From positions 3,348,001 to 3,412,000 of the forward strand of contig NZ_CP113068.1 of the NCBI RefSeq assembly GCF_026625885.1: a stretch of 64,000 nt of DNA, read 5' to 3'. The notes under the pieces are model-generated. The model was not told the DNA's origin. It searched no databases and was given only the letters and a program-made list of their open reading frames with translations. Shown here in pieces: positions 43,888 to 53,024 of this stretch (position 1 is the stretch's first letter; each line of letters begins with the position of its first letter). The position numbers were made by a program, and so were the translations under genes. The DNA comes from Roseateles sp. SL47. GTDB lineage: Bacteria; Pseudomonadota; Gammaproteobacteria; Burkholderiales; Burkholderiaceae_C.

Positions 43888-44952
43888 TTGGCGCGCGCAG
43901 GAAACAAGTCAAAACAACGGGGAGCACGGCCCGCCCGCAGCTCCGGCGGGCGGGGCCTGGGCGGCTGGCTGGCACGGCTGGTGCTAGCTGCACTGCTGCT
44001 GGTGGGCGGTGCTGCCGGGCTGGCCGTCTGGTGGCTGCAGCAGCCGCTGGCGCTGGCCAAACCCAGTGTGGAACTCTCCATCGAGCCGGGCACACCGCCC
44101 CTGCAGGTGGCCCAGGCCTGGGTGGGCGCGGGTGTGCAAAGTGATGCCCGACTGCTGTATGAATGGTTCCGCTGGTCCGGCCAGGCCCGCAAGATCCGGG
44201 CAGGCAGTTATGAGGTCCATGAGGGCATCACGCCCCGGGAACTGCTGGACAAGATGGTTCGCGGGGACCAGACGCTGGAGCAACTGCGCATCATCGAAGG
44301 CTGGAATCTGCGCCAGTTGCGGGCCGCCCTGGCCGCCGCGCCGGCCCTCAAGCAAACCACCGCCACCCTGAGCGAGACCGAGCTGATGGCCGCCATCGGC
44401 GCGCCGGGTGTGCGGGCTGAAGGGCGGTTCTTCCCGGACACCTATGCCTACAGCCGCGGCGTGAGCGACATCACCGTGCTCAAGCGTGCTTACGCGCTGA
44501 TGAGCAAGCGGCTGGAATCCGCCTGGGCCGGCCGCAGTGACGGCCTGCCCTTGCGCAGCCCGGAAGAGGCCCTGGTGCTGGCCTCCATCGTGGAGAAAGA
44601 AACCGGTGCCGCCTCCGACCGCGGTCTGGTGGCGGCGGTGTTCATCAACCGGCTGAAGGTGGGCATGCCGCTGCAGACCGACCCGACCGTCATCTACGGG
44701 CTGGGGGAGGGCTTTGACGGCAACCTGCGCAAGATCCATCTGCAGACCGATTCCCCCTACAACAGCTACCTGCGCGGCGGCCTGCCGCCGACCCCGATCT
44801 CGATGCCGGGCCTGGCCTCGCTGCAGGCGGCGCTGCATCCAACGCCCTCCAAGGCGCTGTACTTCGTGGCGCGGGGCGACGGCACCAGCCAGTTCAGCGA
44901 CGACCTCGCCGCGCATAATCGCGCGGTCAACAAATACCAGCGCGGCCACTGA
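43888..44952 (+). CDS. mltG: Endolytic peptidoglycan transglycosylase MltG
   Basis: Inner-membrane lytic transglycosylase that cuts nascent glycan strands. One N-terminal membrane anchor (about 27-50) follows a very basic segment. A LysM-like region and the YceG domain come next, with EGRFFPDTYAYSRG, ASIVEKETG (the catalytic Glu) and NSYLRGGLPPTPISMPG. No ATG fits; TTG 43888 behind AGAGGG is used, giving 354 residues. It heads the conserved mltG-tmk-holB-pilZ-tatD run, with 36 bases to tmk. Confidence 0.93.
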   Translation: MARAGNKSKQRGARPARSSGGRGLGGWLARLVLAALLLVGGAAGLAVWWLQQPLALAKPSVELSIEPGTPPLQVAQAWVGAGVQSDARLLYEWFRWSGQARKIRAGSYEVHEGITPRELLDKMVRGDQTLEQLRIIEGWNLRQLRAALAAAPALKQTTATLSETELMAAIGAPGVRAEGRFFPDTYAYSRGVSDITVLKRAYALMSKRLESAWAGRSDGLPLRSPEEALVLASIVEKETGAASDRGLVAAVFINRLKVGMPLQTDPTVIYGLGEGFDGNLRKIHLQTDSPYNSYLRGGLPPTPISMPGLASLQAALHPTPSKALYFVARGDGTSQFSDDLAAHNRAVNKYQRGH

Positions 44953-44988
44953 GCCTCGCGTCATGGAACCAGAGCGGAAAACACAGCG

Positions 44989-45600
44989 GTGACCGGCAGA
45001 TTCATCACCTTCGAAGGCATTGACGGGGCCGGCAAGTCCACCCACATCGAGCGGGTGGCCCAACACCTGCGTGCGCAGGGCGCCAGCCTGGTCCAGACGC
45101 GCGAGCCCGGGGGCACGGCGCTGGCCGAATCGCTGCGGGCGCTGTTCCTGCATCAGGACATGGACGGCCTGACCGAAGCGCTGCTGGTGTTTGCCGCGCG
45201 GCGGGACCACCTCCAGCGGGTCATCGCCCCGGCCCTGGCCCTCGGCCAGACGGTGCTGTGCGACCGTTTCACCGATGCCAGCTTCGCCTACCAGGGCGGT
45301 GGGCGCGGCATGGACTGGCAGGTGCTCAACACCCTGGCCGGCTGGGTGCAGCAGGGGCGCGAACCGGACCTGACCTTCTGGTTTGATGTGGACCCGGCCG
45401 TGGCCGCCGAACGGCGTGCCCAGGCCCGCGAGGCCGACCGGCTGGAGCAACTGGACCTGGACTTCTTCACCCGTGTGCGCGCTGCTTATGCCCGCCGCGC
45501 CAAGGAGGCGCCGGCCCGGTTTGTCCGGATCGATGCCAGCCTGAGCATTGAAGGCGTGGGCCGGCAGGTGCTGCTGGCGCTGGAAGATCGGGGATGGTGA
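44989..45600 (+). CDS. tmk: Thymidylate kinase
   Basis: Phosphorylates dTMP to dTDP. The 203-residue product has the P-loop [11 protein letters not shown] (8-18), the DR(F/Y) motif in [20 protein letters not shown] and a LID region. The start is GTG at 44989. Its last 7 bases overlap the holB start, so they are coupled. The tmk-holB pair is conserved across proteobacteria and serves DNA replication. Confidence 0.97.
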   Translation: MTGRFITFEGIDGAGKSTHIERVAQHLRAQGASLVQTREPGGTALAESLRALFLHQDMDGLTEALLVFAARRDHLQRVIAPALALGQTVLCDRFTDASFAYQGGGRGMDWQVLNTLAGWVQQGREPDLTFWFDVDPAVAAERRAQAREADRLEQLDLDFFTRVRAAYARRAKEAPARFVRIDASLSIEGVGRQVLLALEDRGW

Positions 45601-46649
45601 GCCCTGTGAGCGAAGACACTGGTGACATCGCGGCCCTGGCCCGGGACGGGCAACTGCCGCTGCCCTGGCTGGCGGCACCTCTGCAACAGGCCCTGACCCA
45701 GGGCCGCAGCCATGCGCTGCTGCTGCAGGGGCCGGCGGGGGTGGGGCAATTCGACCTGGCCTTGCTGCTGGCCCAGGCCTGGCTGTGCGAGAGCCGCGCA
45801 GCGCCGGACCAGCCCGGTTGCGGCCGATGCGCCAGTTGCCATCTGCTGCGGTCCCGCTCGCACCCGGACTTCCAGGTGCTGTTGCCCGAGGCGCTGCGCG
45901 AACCGCTGGGCTTTGGCGCCCAGGATGCCGAAGGCAGTGACACCAAGGCCAGCAAGACCAAACCCAGCCGGGAAATCAAGATCGAGGCGGTGCGCCAGGT
46001 GCTGTCTTTTTCCCAGGTCAGCGCGGCGCGGGGCAAGGCCAAGGTGGTGGTGGTGTATCCGGCCGAGGCTCTGAACACGGTGGCCGCCAATGCGCTGCTC
46101 AAGACGCTGGAAGAGCCACAAGGCCTGCTGCGTTTTGTGCTGGCCAGTGCCGCACCGCAGCAATTGCTCCCCACCATCCGCAGCCGATGCCAGCCCTTGC
46201 AGATGGCGCTGCCGGCGCGGGACGCTGCCGTCACCTGGCTGACTGGCCAGGGCGTGGCCTCGCCCGAGGTGCTGCTGGACGCCACCGGTGGCCGGCCACA
46301 GGAGGCATTGCTCTGGAGCGAAGAAGGGATTGCCGCCAAGACCTGGCTGGAACTGCCCCGGCGGATTGCCAAGGGCGAAGCCCAGGCGCTGACCGATTGG
46401 CCGGTGCCCCGTGCGATTGCGGCCATGCAGCGCCTGGTCCACGACCTGATGCGGATAGCCCACGGTGCCCCGCCCAGCTTCTTCCCGCGGGACGCGTTGC
46501 CCAAGTTGCCGGCGGTCCGTACGGCGCTGGACCACTGGGCCCGCACCCTCCAGCAAGCGGCCCGCCATGCCGAACATCCGCTCAACGCCGGGCTCCTGAT
46601 GGAATCCCTGGTGGCCCAGGGGCAGCAGGCCATGCGGCCGGCGCGCTGA
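45594..46649 (+). CDS. holB: DNA polymerase III subunit delta'
   Basis: Clamp-loader subunit of 351 residues. The degenerate P-loop [10 protein letters not shown] lacks the Lys-Thr pair, as is normal for delta'. The zinc cysteines sit in [18 protein letters not shown] with one further Cys upstream (WLCE). [19 protein letters not shown] is the sensor-like helix and [19 protein letters not shown] is the SRC motif. The start ATG lies inside the tmk end. It is followed after 145 bases by the pilZ gene. Confidence 0.95.
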   Translation: MVSPVSEDTGDIAALARDGQLPLPWLAAPLQQALTQGRSHALLLQGPAGVGQFDLALLLAQAWLCESRAAPDQPGCGRCASCHLLRSRSHPDFQVLLPEALREPLGFGAQDAEGSDTKASKTKPSREIKIEAVRQVLSFSQVSAARGKAKVVVVYPAEALNTVAANALLKTLEEPQGLLRFVLASAAPQQLLPTIRSRCQPLQMALPARDAAVTWLTGQGVASPEVLLDATGGRPQEALLWSEEGIAAKTWLELPRRIAKGEAQALTDWPVPRAIAAMQRLVHDLMRIAHGAPPSFFPRDALPKLPAVRTALDHWARTLQQAARHAEHPLNAGLLMESLVAQGQQAMRPAR

Positions 46650-46794
46650 AGGGGCGCGGCAGCTGCGCCTGCGGGGGCGCATCTGTGACCCTTTGTGGCC
46701 GTTGTTGCCTTCTGATGCCAATTGCTTGGCGCGCCGCGCAAGCTTCGGGTGGGGAGAAGCCCCGCAGAGCGCTGGACACCGCTAGACTCCCGCC

Positions 46795-47217
46795 ATGAGC
46801 GAACTCACCCTCAAGCCCATGAGCGCAGCCACGCCTTCCCCCACGGCTGCCGGTGCCTCCGGCGCCCCCGCTGCCGCCCCGCGGCCCAGCGTGATTCAGC
46901 TTGTGTTCAAGGAAAAGGGTGCCCTGTATGCCGCCTACATCCCGATTTTCTCGGAAGGGGGCGTGTTTGTGCCCACCACCCGGGACTACAAGCTGGGCGA
47001 CGACATCTATCTGCTGATGAGCCTGCCGGAAGATCCGCAGCGTTATCCGGTGGCCGGCAAGGTGGCCTGGATCACCCCCGCCAATGCGCCGGGCGGCCGG
47101 ACGCAGGGGGTGGGTGTGCGTTTTCCCGGGGATGAAAAAACCCGGGTGATTCGGCTGAAAATCGAGGAAGTGCTGGGGACGGCCATTTCTTCGGCCAAAC
47201 CGACACAAACCATCTGA
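46795..47217 (+). CDS. pilZ: PilZ-domain protein (type IV pilus assembly, PilZ subfamily)
   Basis: A 140-residue protein ending in a PilZ fold (VIQLVFKEKGALYAAYIPIF to GVRFPGDEKTRVIRLKIEEV). In P. aeruginosa the holB-linked PilZ is needed for type IV pilus biogenesis and lacks strong c-di-GMP binding. The RxxxR switch is likewise not evident here. The N-terminal 33 residues are Ala/Pro-rich. TAGACT (46783-46788) ends 6 bases before the ATG and there is no Shine-Dalgarno, so it is probably leaderless, with its own promoter within the cluster. Confidence 0.92.
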   Translation: MSELTLKPMSAATPSPTAAGASGAPAAAPRPSVIQLVFKEKGALYAAYIPIFSEGGVFVPTTRDYKLGDDIYLLMSLPEDPQRYPVAGKVAWITPANAPGGRTQGVGVRFPGDEKTRVIRLKIEEVLGTAISSAKPTQTI

Positions 47218-47339
47218 GCCTACTCTTGCGGACCACCAGCCGCTGCCCATGAACCGTTGAATCTGCAAGGTTCGACGCCATGGGGCACCGCCTGGACCCC
47301 GACCTGCGCGCGGCCCGACCGCGCGCCTTGTTTTCAGCA

Positions 47340-48125
47340 ATGTTCATCGATTCCCACTGCCACCTGAATTTCCCCGAACTCAAGGCCCAGTTGCCGCAGC
47401 TGCTGCAGGCCATGGCCCAGGCGCGGGTGGTTCAGGCGGTGTGCATCAGTACCACCATGGACGAATTTGCCGAGGTGAAGGCCCTGGCGGACGCCCATGA
47501 CGAACTGTTTGCCACCGTCGGTGTGCATCCAGACACCGAAGACATGCGGGAGCCCACCCTGGAGCAACTGGTGGCGGAGGCGGCCCATCCCAAGGTGGTG
47601 GCCATCGGTGAGACGGGCTTGGACTATTACCGCCTGAATGGCCGCAGCGTGGAAGACATGCAATGGCAGCGCGAGCGCTTCCGCACCCACATCCGCGCCG
47701 CCCGGCAGACGGGCAAGCCGCTGGTCATTCACACCCGCGCCAGCGCGGAAGACACCCTTCGGCTGATGCGGGAGGAGGGCGCCAGCCAGCCTGGTGGGGT
47801 GCTGCACTGCTTCACCGAGTCCATGGAAGTGGCCCGGGCCGCCCTGGACCTGGATTTCCACATTTCCTTCTCCGGCATCGTGACCTTCAAGAATGCCGCC
47901 GATCTGCGCGACGTGGCCCGCATGGTGCCGCTGGACCGCATGCTGATCGAGACGGACAGCCCCTACCTGGCGCCCGTGCCCTACCGGGGCAAGACCAACC
48001 AGCCGGCCTATGTGCCGCATGTGGCGGCGCTGATTGCCGAGCTGCGCGGGCTCTCGGTGGAGGAGCTGGCTGGCCACTGCACCACCAACACCCGGCGCCT
48101 GTTCCGGATGCCCCAGGCTGCGTGA
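47340..48125 (+). CDS. tatD: TatD-family metal-dependent deoxyribonuclease
   Basis: Hydrolase of 261 residues with TIM-barrel fold. Metal ligands are His6 and His8 (MFIDSHCHLN), Glu in AIGETGLDYY, His in VIHTRASAE, His in VLHCFTES and Asp in LIETDSPYL. Closest members are the YcfH-like group found beside holB, with 3'-exonuclease activity in DNA repair. The ATG at 47340 directly begins the conserved domain; the preceding in-frame sequence is not conserved. Confidence 0.93.
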   Translation: MFIDSHCHLNFPELKAQLPQLLQAMAQARVVQAVCISTTMDEFAEVKALADAHDELFATVGVHPDTEDMREPTLEQLVAEAAHPKVVAIGETGLDYYRLNGRSVEDMQWQRERFRTHIRAARQTGKPLVIHTRASAEDTLRLMREEGASQPGGVLHCFTESMEVARAALDLDFHISFSGIVTFKNAADLRDVARMVPLDRMLIETDSPYLAPVPYRGKTNQPAYVPHVAALIAELRGLSVEELAGHCTTNTRRLFRMPQAA

Positions 48126-48171
48126 TTTACAGTCGGTCCCGAATCGGACAACGGACTGTGAAGGGGCAGAT

Positions 48172-48960
48172 ATGGCGGCGAAGGTACAAACCCGGAGGGT
48201 GCTGGCCACCCTGACAGCCCTGGCGAGTCTGACGGCGCTGGGCAGCACGGTTGCCGTGGCGCAGACCGGCGGCGCACGGGCACCCGCTGGCAGCCCGTCG
48301 TCGCCGTCAGCCCCGTCATCAACCTCGCCATCACCCGATAAGCCCGCAGCCTCCCCGCTGCATGAAGCCGCACGTTTTGACCATGCCGGCGCGGTGATGA
48401 AGCTGTTGCTGGCCGGCGCCGACCCCAACGCACGGGATGCGCAGCGCAACACGCCCCTGCATGTGGCCATTCGCGAGGAGTCGGAGAACGCCTTCAACGG
48501 GCTGCTGAAGTCACCCGCCACCGATGTGAACGCCATCAATCAGGCCGGTGAAACCCCGCTGATGCTGGCGGCCATCAAGGGCCGGCTGCCCTGGGTGAAG
48601 ACCCTGGTGGAGCGCGGCGCCCATGTGAACGAGGCCGGCTGGTCACCGCTGCACTATGCGGCCTCCGGCCCCAATGAGGCGGTGGTCCGCTGGCTGCTGG
48701 AGCAGGGCGCGGCGCTGAATGCCCGCTCACCCAACGGCACCACACCGCTGATGATGGCCGCTGGTTATGGAGGCCTGAGCAGCGTGGAAGTGCTGCTGGC
48801 CGCCAATGCCGATGTGCGTTTGAAGAACGATGTCGGCCTGACGGCGGCGGATTTTGCGCGTCGTGCGGGGCAGGATGATCTGGCGAAGAAGCTCGACGAG
48901 AGGATCGCCAAGGGCGTGCGCGCGGCGGGGCACCCGGTCGAGCCCTCCCAATCCAAGTAA
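48172..48960 (+). CDS. Exported ankyrin-repeat protein
   Basis: A 262-residue protein with a Sec signal peptide (about 1-31, ending VAVAQ) and a Ser/Pro linker. Four to five ankyrin repeats follow from about 61 (SPLHEAARFDHAGAVMKLLL; TPLHVAIREESENAF; TPLMLAAIKGRLPWVKTLVE; SPLHYAASGPNEAVVRWLLE; TPLMMAAGYGGLSSVEVLLA). The repeat set is complete and ends with a helical cap. AGGGGCA precedes the ATG. It lies 46 bases after tatD and may be in the same transcript. The binding partner is unknown; periplasmic ankyrin proteins often protect against oxidative stress or bind catalase (inference). Confidence 0.87.
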   Translation: MAAKVQTRRVLATLTALASLTALGSTVAVAQTGGARAPAGSPSSPSAPSSTSPSPDKPAASPLHEAARFDHAGAVMKLLLAGADPNARDAQRNTPLHVAIREESENAFNGLLKSPATDVNAINQAGETPLMLAAIKGRLPWVKTLVERGAHVNEAGWSPLHYAASGPNEAVVRWLLEQGAALNARSPNGTTPLMMAAGYGGLSSVEVLLAANADVRLKNDVGLTAADFARRAGQDDLAKKLDERIAKGVRAAGHPVEPSQSK

Positions 48961-49139
48961 AGACCGTGATCTTTGTCGCGAGTGCTGTCCCGCAAGGCAC
49001 TGCCAAAAATGCAAGTGATGGATGTCGTGCCAGCGCAAGCCGCGAAACATAGCGATGCCCGTCGCCATCGCGAGGGTTCGCAACGCAGCATGGGCGCGAA
49101 AGACGCGGTTTCATTGCAGGAGCTTGTGGGACAGCACAC

Positions 49140-49243
49140 TAGGAGTTTGTCTGACAGCGGTTATGGTGCGGGGCCGACTATGTCGGAACGAGCCGGGCTC
49201 CTACAGTTCACCTCACGCTGAACTGTTTCCACGGAGCCGCACC
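49140..49243 (+). promoter_or_regulatory. Structured leader region of the small acidic protein gene
   Basis: Contains TGTCGGAA (49181-49188), CTCCTAC (49198-49204) overlapping CTACAGT (49201-49207), and an 8-base inverted repeat ACAGTTCA/TGAACTGT (49203-49210 with 49219-49226). The final segment CACGGAGCCGCACCA is shared with the leader of the DUF1328 gene. The order of elements suggests a promoter of a stress-type sigma factor; this is inference. Confidence 0.45.
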
Positions 49244-49507
49244 ATGCACACCGCCTTCCAGGATTTCGCCGCCAACCCCTTTGCCATGTTGCTCGATCCG
49301 GAGCGCGTGGCTCAGCAGGTGGCCCGTTCCGAACGTTTGCAGCGCCTGCGCAGCCAGGTGTACCGTCCGCTGGACAAGCCGCTGATTGCCCACCGGGGCG
49401 GGGCCGACGTGGCCAGTTTCGACGAAGACATCGACGGCGCCGAATTGAGCGATGCCGACCTGCTGCCGCTGGACGGAGCGGACACGGACGAAGGTCTGGC
49501 GGCCTGA
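49244..49507 (+). CDS. Small acidic conserved protein, unknown
   Basis: An 87-residue cytoplasmic protein (MHTAFQDFAANPFAMLLDPE, with ERVAQQVARSERLQRLRSQV in the middle). The C-terminal half is very acidic (DEDIDGAELSDADLL). I recall similar short proteins in Burkholderiales but no function. The ATG at 49244 is embedded in the conserved leader segment shared with the DUF1328 gene, so control is probably common to both. No Shine-Dalgarno stands at normal spacing, although GGAG occurs 8 bases upstream. Confidence 0.7.
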   Translation: MHTAFQDFAANPFAMLLDPERVAQQVARSERLQRLRSQVYRPLDKPLIAHRGGADVASFDEDIDGAELSDADLLPLDGADTDEGLAA

Positions 49508-49742
49508 GCGGCCGCTCGGGTCGTGTGGAGGCTGGCTGCCGCTCGCGTGTGCTGTCGGCCATGAAGGGCGCCGAGGAGGGGCTTGATGCGTTCTGGCTGC
49601 GTTCGCTTGTGCTGTCGGCGCTGTCGGTTTTGTCTGACCTCCGCTTCCGATCGCCGACTACACCGGACGCCCGGCACCACGAATAGCATGGAATCAACGA
49701 TCCCCTTCATGCCAACGCATTGAATCGATTTGGGAGAACTTC

Positions 49743-50426
49743 ATGCCAGCCTCGAACTTCCCCGCAGTGTTCCTGGCCGTGCTGCTGCCGACCGGCGTGG
49801 CGGGCGCCGAATCGGCATCGCCCCAGGCGCTGTCCTCTTCGTTGCTGGATGACCGCGTGGAATTGACCGGCCACAGCCTGGCCGACCGGGTGCAGGGCCT
49901 GTCGGTTCGACGGGTGAGCGTCACCCAAAGTGCTGCCGAACCGCTGGCCACGGCGCGCTGGTCCAGCGCCACCGGCAGCTGGTATGGGCGTGCTGAGACC
50001 GCCCGACAGACGATGGTGTGGGGCCAGCCGTTTGCCAGCAATGGTCTTCGGGTCGGGCTGGGTGTGGAGCAGCGTGGGCCAGCCATTGGCGGTGGCCTGT
50101 ATCAAAACCCTTATCGCGGCCGGCGCGCTGGCGCCGCTGGCGACTCCGGTGTGCTGCTGGGTGTGGCCATGCCCATGACGGCACGGTCACATGTGTTTGT
50201 TCAAACGCCGCTGGTGGAAGGCGAGCCTGCTGCCTATGAGGACCTCAGCCTCAACGGGCGGGAGTCTCAGGGCCGACAAGTGCGGGTGGGCCTGGTGTTC
50301 AGCAGCCGCAAGGCGTATGCCGACCTGCGCAAAGGGCTTCGCATGGAGCTGAGCGGGCAGTCGTCCCTGGCGGTCAGGCCGCGCGGCGGCGGCAAGGTGG
50401 CGCTGACCTTTCAAAAGATCTTTTGA
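49743..50426 (+). CDS. Exported protein with outer-membrane barrel features, unknown
   Basis: A 227-residue protein with a signal peptide (about 1-22, MPASNFPAVFLAVLLPTGVA). The rest alternates polar and hydrophobic residues in short strands, is Gly-rich in the centre (GLRVGLGVEQRGPAIGGGLY) and ends GGGKVALTFQKIF. The C-terminal Phe is typical of BAM-inserted barrel proteins. A GGGAGA Shine-Dalgarno is present. I recognise no family. It stands alone between the small acidic protein and the convergent pectate lyase, sharing a bidirectional terminator with it. Confidence 0.68.
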   Translation: MPASNFPAVFLAVLLPTGVAGAESASPQALSSSLLDDRVELTGHSLADRVQGLSVRRVSVTQSAAEPLATARWSSATGSWYGRAETARQTMVWGQPFASNGLRVGLGVEQRGPAIGGGLYQNPYRGRRAGAAGDSGVLLGVAMPMTARSHVFVQTPLVEGEPAAYEDLSLNGRESQGRQVRVGLVFSSRKAYADLRKGLRMELSGQSSLAVRPRGGGKVALTFQKIF

Positions 50427-50447
50427 AACGGCCGTGCGGAAGACAAC

Positions 50448-50476
50448 AAAAAACCGGGCCGGTGCCCGGTTTTTTT
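50448..50476. terminator. Bidirectional terminator between 49743-50426 and the pectate lyase gene
   Basis: A 12-pair inverted repeat (AAAAAACCGGGC at 50448-50459, GCCCGGTTTTTT at 50464-50475) with a 4-base loop has a T tract on both strands. Confidence 0.93.
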
Positions 50477-50510
50477 GGGTCTGCAACTGAAGCTCGGACA
50501 GTCGAAGGAT

Positions 50511-50571
50511 CGACTGCAGCTCGGCTGCAGCTCAACTGGCGCTCGACTGCAGCTCAACTGCAGCTCAACTT
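50511..50571. repeat. Degenerate 11-bp direct repeats at the pectate lyase 3' end
   Basis: The unit CTGCAGCTCAA occurs exactly at two or three sites, with variants CTGCAGCTCGG and CTGGCGCTCGA, between the gene end and the terminator. It continues into the last codons of the pectate lyase (stop at 50554-50556). Confidence 0.8.
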
Positions 50572-51924
50572 CGCCAGATTGGTCCCAGCACCCGCCACCG
50601 AGGGCAGCTTTGCCTTCACGCAGCTCGGCGCATCGGGTGTGTAGCTGTAGGGGAGAGTCACCGGGAAAGTGGCCGTGGTGGTCCAGGTGGTGGCATTCAC
50701 CCAGGGGCTGCTGCTTCCATCCGTCCAGCTGATGCCGTAGGTGCTGAAATCCGCCGGCTGGGTGATGTTGTTGTTGCGCAGTTCCCAGTAGCCGACGGCG
50801 GAGCTGTCCCGCGACGTGACCGGGTTCTTGGCATTCTCGAAGTAGTTGGATTCGATCAGCGAATAGCCACCCATACGGACGTTGATGCCGGACGCCGTGA
50901 TCCCGCTGTAGAGGTTGTTGTAGAGATGGGTGTAGCCACCCCGTTGCAGCGGTAGGCGTGAGCCGACATTGGCGTAGTAGTTGTGATGGAAGGTGACATA
51001 GCGGTCACCCAGATCGGTATCACTGCTGCCCATCAGCCCGACCTTGTGATGGTCATGCAGATAGTTGTAGCTGTAGGTGATGTGATGGGCGCCCGCCTTG
51101 TTGTCCACCAGGCCGTCGAACTCCAGATCCCCAGCGCCCGAGCACTCCACCAGCGAGCTGAACAGCGTGTTGTGGTCCACCCAGATGTAGCCCGGGTATT
51201 TGCCGCTCTGGCCTTCGATGCCGATGGCGTCGATCGACCCTGGCAGCAGGCCGATGGTCATGTTGCGGATGATGATGTTGGTCGACGCGGCCTTGATGGC
51301 CAGCCCGAAATTCGCTGCCGAGCCGTTGGCACCCTGGAGGGTGATGTCGCTCTTGTTCTTGATCTCGACGATGTCCCCGGCGGCCTTCTTCCACTGCGTG
51401 CAGGGATCGGGGATGGTTGAGAAATCAAAGCTGCCGGTGTAGGTGATGACCAGGCCGCCACTGCCACTGTAGGCATCGATGGCGGCCTGGATTTGCGCGG
51501 CGGTACTGGCAGACACCGCCGTTGTGGAGCCGCCGCCGGTCACGGTGCCGGCGAAGCCACCGCTGGTGGTGTCGGTGGTGGTGGGTGTGGAGGGCGCAGG
51601 AGCCGGGGAGGCTGCGGGGGTGGGGGCCGGCGAAGGAGCCGGGGTCGGGGACGGTGTAGGGGCCGGCGTCGCGGCAGGTGAGGGTGCCGGTGACGGGGAA
51701 GGCGACGGTGTGGTGGTGGTGGTGGTGGTGCCTGAACTGTCTGAGGCCGCCGGTGCGGGGGTGGGGGCGCTCACCGGGGTGCTGGTGCCGGTGCCTGTTG
51801 TGCTGACGTCGGTGCTGCTGCTACCACCGCCACCGCAGCCGACGGTGAGCATGGAGGCTGCCAGCGCGGCAGCAAAGTAGCGGAGCTGAGCCAGTTCCAC
51901 TGGGCCGAGTTCTGAACGTTTCAT
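50554..51924 (-). CDS. Pectate lyase (PL1 family) lipoprotein
   Basis: Extracellular or surface enzyme that cleaves pectate by beta-elimination. The 456-residue product has lipobox TVGCGGGG (Cys at about 30) and a long Thr/Ser/Pro/Ala linker (about 33-120). The right-handed beta-helix domain follows, with calcium/substrate residues in VDNKAGAHHITYSYNYLHDH and the catalytic Arg motif SRLPLQRGG. An Asn-rich ladder NNNITQ follows. Its linker is a tract of alternating Pro and Ser or Ala (SPSPSPAPSP). The ATG at 51924 gives a usual lipoprotein signal length. It suggests plant cell-wall degradation. Confidence 0.93.
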   Translation of the reverse strand: MKRSELGPVELAQLRYFAAALAASMLTVGCGGGGSSSTDVSTTGTGTSTPVSAPTPAPAASDSSGTTTTTTTPSPSPSPAPSPAATPAPTPSPTPAPSPAPTPAASPAPAPSTPTTTDTTSGGFAGTVTGGGSTTAVSASTAAQIQAAIDAYSGSGGLVITYTGSFDFSTIPDPCTQWKKAAGDIVEIKNKSDITLQGANGSAANFGLAIKAASTNIIIRNMTIGLLPGSIDAIGIEGQSGKYPGYIWVDHNTLFSSLVECSGAGDLEFDGLVDNKAGAHHITYSYNYLHDHHKVGLMGSSDTDLGDRYVTFHHNYYANVGSRLPLQRGGYTHLYNNLYSGITASGINVRMGGYSLIESNYFENAKNPVTSRDSSAVGYWELRNNNITQPADFSTYGISWTDGSSSPWVNATTWTTTATFPVTLPYSYTPDAPSCVKAKLPSVAGAGTNLAKLSCS

Positions 51925-52397
51925 GGGTATCCGTGTTCGCGTCAAAGCGCAGCCGTCGCCCGCTTGATGGCGGATTCAACGGCTGCTTCCATGCCTTTGC
52001 AGACACGTCACAGACCTCACGTGCATGCCGATGCCAAGGCGCCCTCGTCTCTTGGGTGGATCGCCGTTGTGTGGGTGTAGGTACGGTGTCCACGCTCTGT
52101 CGTGGCCGATGCATTCACCGGCCGGCGCATGCTAGGAGATGTTCGCTTTACGTAGCCGTAACGTGCGGTAAAGAGTGTGAGGGCTGATGTGAGAACGGGA
52201 TGTGCCCCCGCTTTTTAGGCCGAGCGAGCGATCGGGCCCAAGAAAAAAGCGCTCCGAGGAGCGCTTGTCATGCAGATGGCTGCACCGGGGGACCGGGACT
52301 GTTGTTCGGGTTGTTGTCCGGCCCGCCGGCTCTGCCTGCAGGCGTCCGCTGAAGCTTCAGCATTCGCCCCCCACGGGGGTGTTCACAACGGGGTGAA
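51925..52397. other. Intergenic region between the pectate lyase and Cys-repeat genes
   Basis: 473 bases without a supported gene. It holds the minus-strand terminator of the Cys-repeat gene (52243-52266) and must hold the pectate lyase promoter near 51930-52150. A clear -35/-10 pair was not found. No repeat or RNA gene was recognised in the rest. Confidence 0.5.
52243..52266 (-). terminator. Terminator downstream of the Cys-repeat gene
   Basis: AAGCGCTCC/GGAGCGCTT is a 9-pair stem (52247-52255 with 52258-52266). On the minus strand it is followed by TTTTTTCTT, a good rho-independent signal for the gene at 52398-52943. Confidence 0.88.
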
Positions 52398-52943
52398 TCA
52401 ACGCTGGTTGTAGCGAGCCTTGGCGGAGTTCACGCAGACGTCCTTCGCATCACCCGCCAGGGGGCTGCACTTTTCGGAAGCCAGCTTGTAGTCCGCCTTG
52501 ACACGCGCCTCTTCGGCATCGTCCACGGCCTCGGCGACCTTCTTGTTCATCTTGGTGTCCGCCTTGGCCTTTTCATAGGTGGTCTTGGCTTCACGGTTGC
52601 AGACGTCCTTGGCATCGCCGGAACGGTCATCGCATCGTTCCTTGGCCACTTCGTAGCGGGCTTCGTAACGCGCGTCCATCAGCTTGGCTTCATCTTTGCC
52701 GTTGCCGGAGTAGTTGTATTCCAGCTGGGCGAGCGCTACCTTCTCGCGGCCCTTGGCTTCTTCGACACAGATGTCCTTGGCATTGCCGGACATCCTGTCG
52801 CAGGCTTCCTTGTCTGCCTTGTAGGTCATCTTGATGTCGTCTTTGGCGCCATCGTAGACCGACTTGGAGAAATTGGCGGCCTGGGCCATGCCACAGCACA
52901 GGGCGGCGGCGGCAAACAGGGCAGTGAAGGTGGGCTTGTTCAT
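52398..52943 (-). CDS. Periplasmic protein with three C-x10-C repeats
   Basis: A 181-residue protein with a signal peptide (about 1-22, ending AQA-A). Mature sequence is helical, Lys/Ala/Asp/Glu-rich and has three copies of a segment C-x3-(S/A)-G-(N/D)-A-K-D-(I/V)-C. The cysteine pairs are 48/59, 104/115 and 159/170, a spacing of 55-56 residues. Each pair could form a disulphide or hold a ligand in the periplasm. Helical segments between the repeats look like coiled coil. I recognise no function; the repeat regularity and export are clear. It has its own terminator, and the next gene on the strand is the DUF1328 gene. Confidence 0.75.
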   Translation of the reverse strand: MNKPTFTALFAAAALCCGMAQAANFSKSVYDGAKDDIKMTYKADKEACDRMSGNAKDICVEEAKGREKVALAQLEYNYSGNGKDEAKLMDARYEARYEVAKERCDDRSGDAKDVCNREAKTTYEKAKADTKMNKKVAEAVDDAEEARVKADYKLASEKCSPLAGDAKDVCVNSAKARYNQR

Positions 52944-53024
52944 GGTGGTCCTATCCGTGTTGTTGTGAAGCTTTTTGCCGTCGAGTCGGCACCACTGCGT
53001 GAGGCCGTGCTCGAAGGTGCAAGG

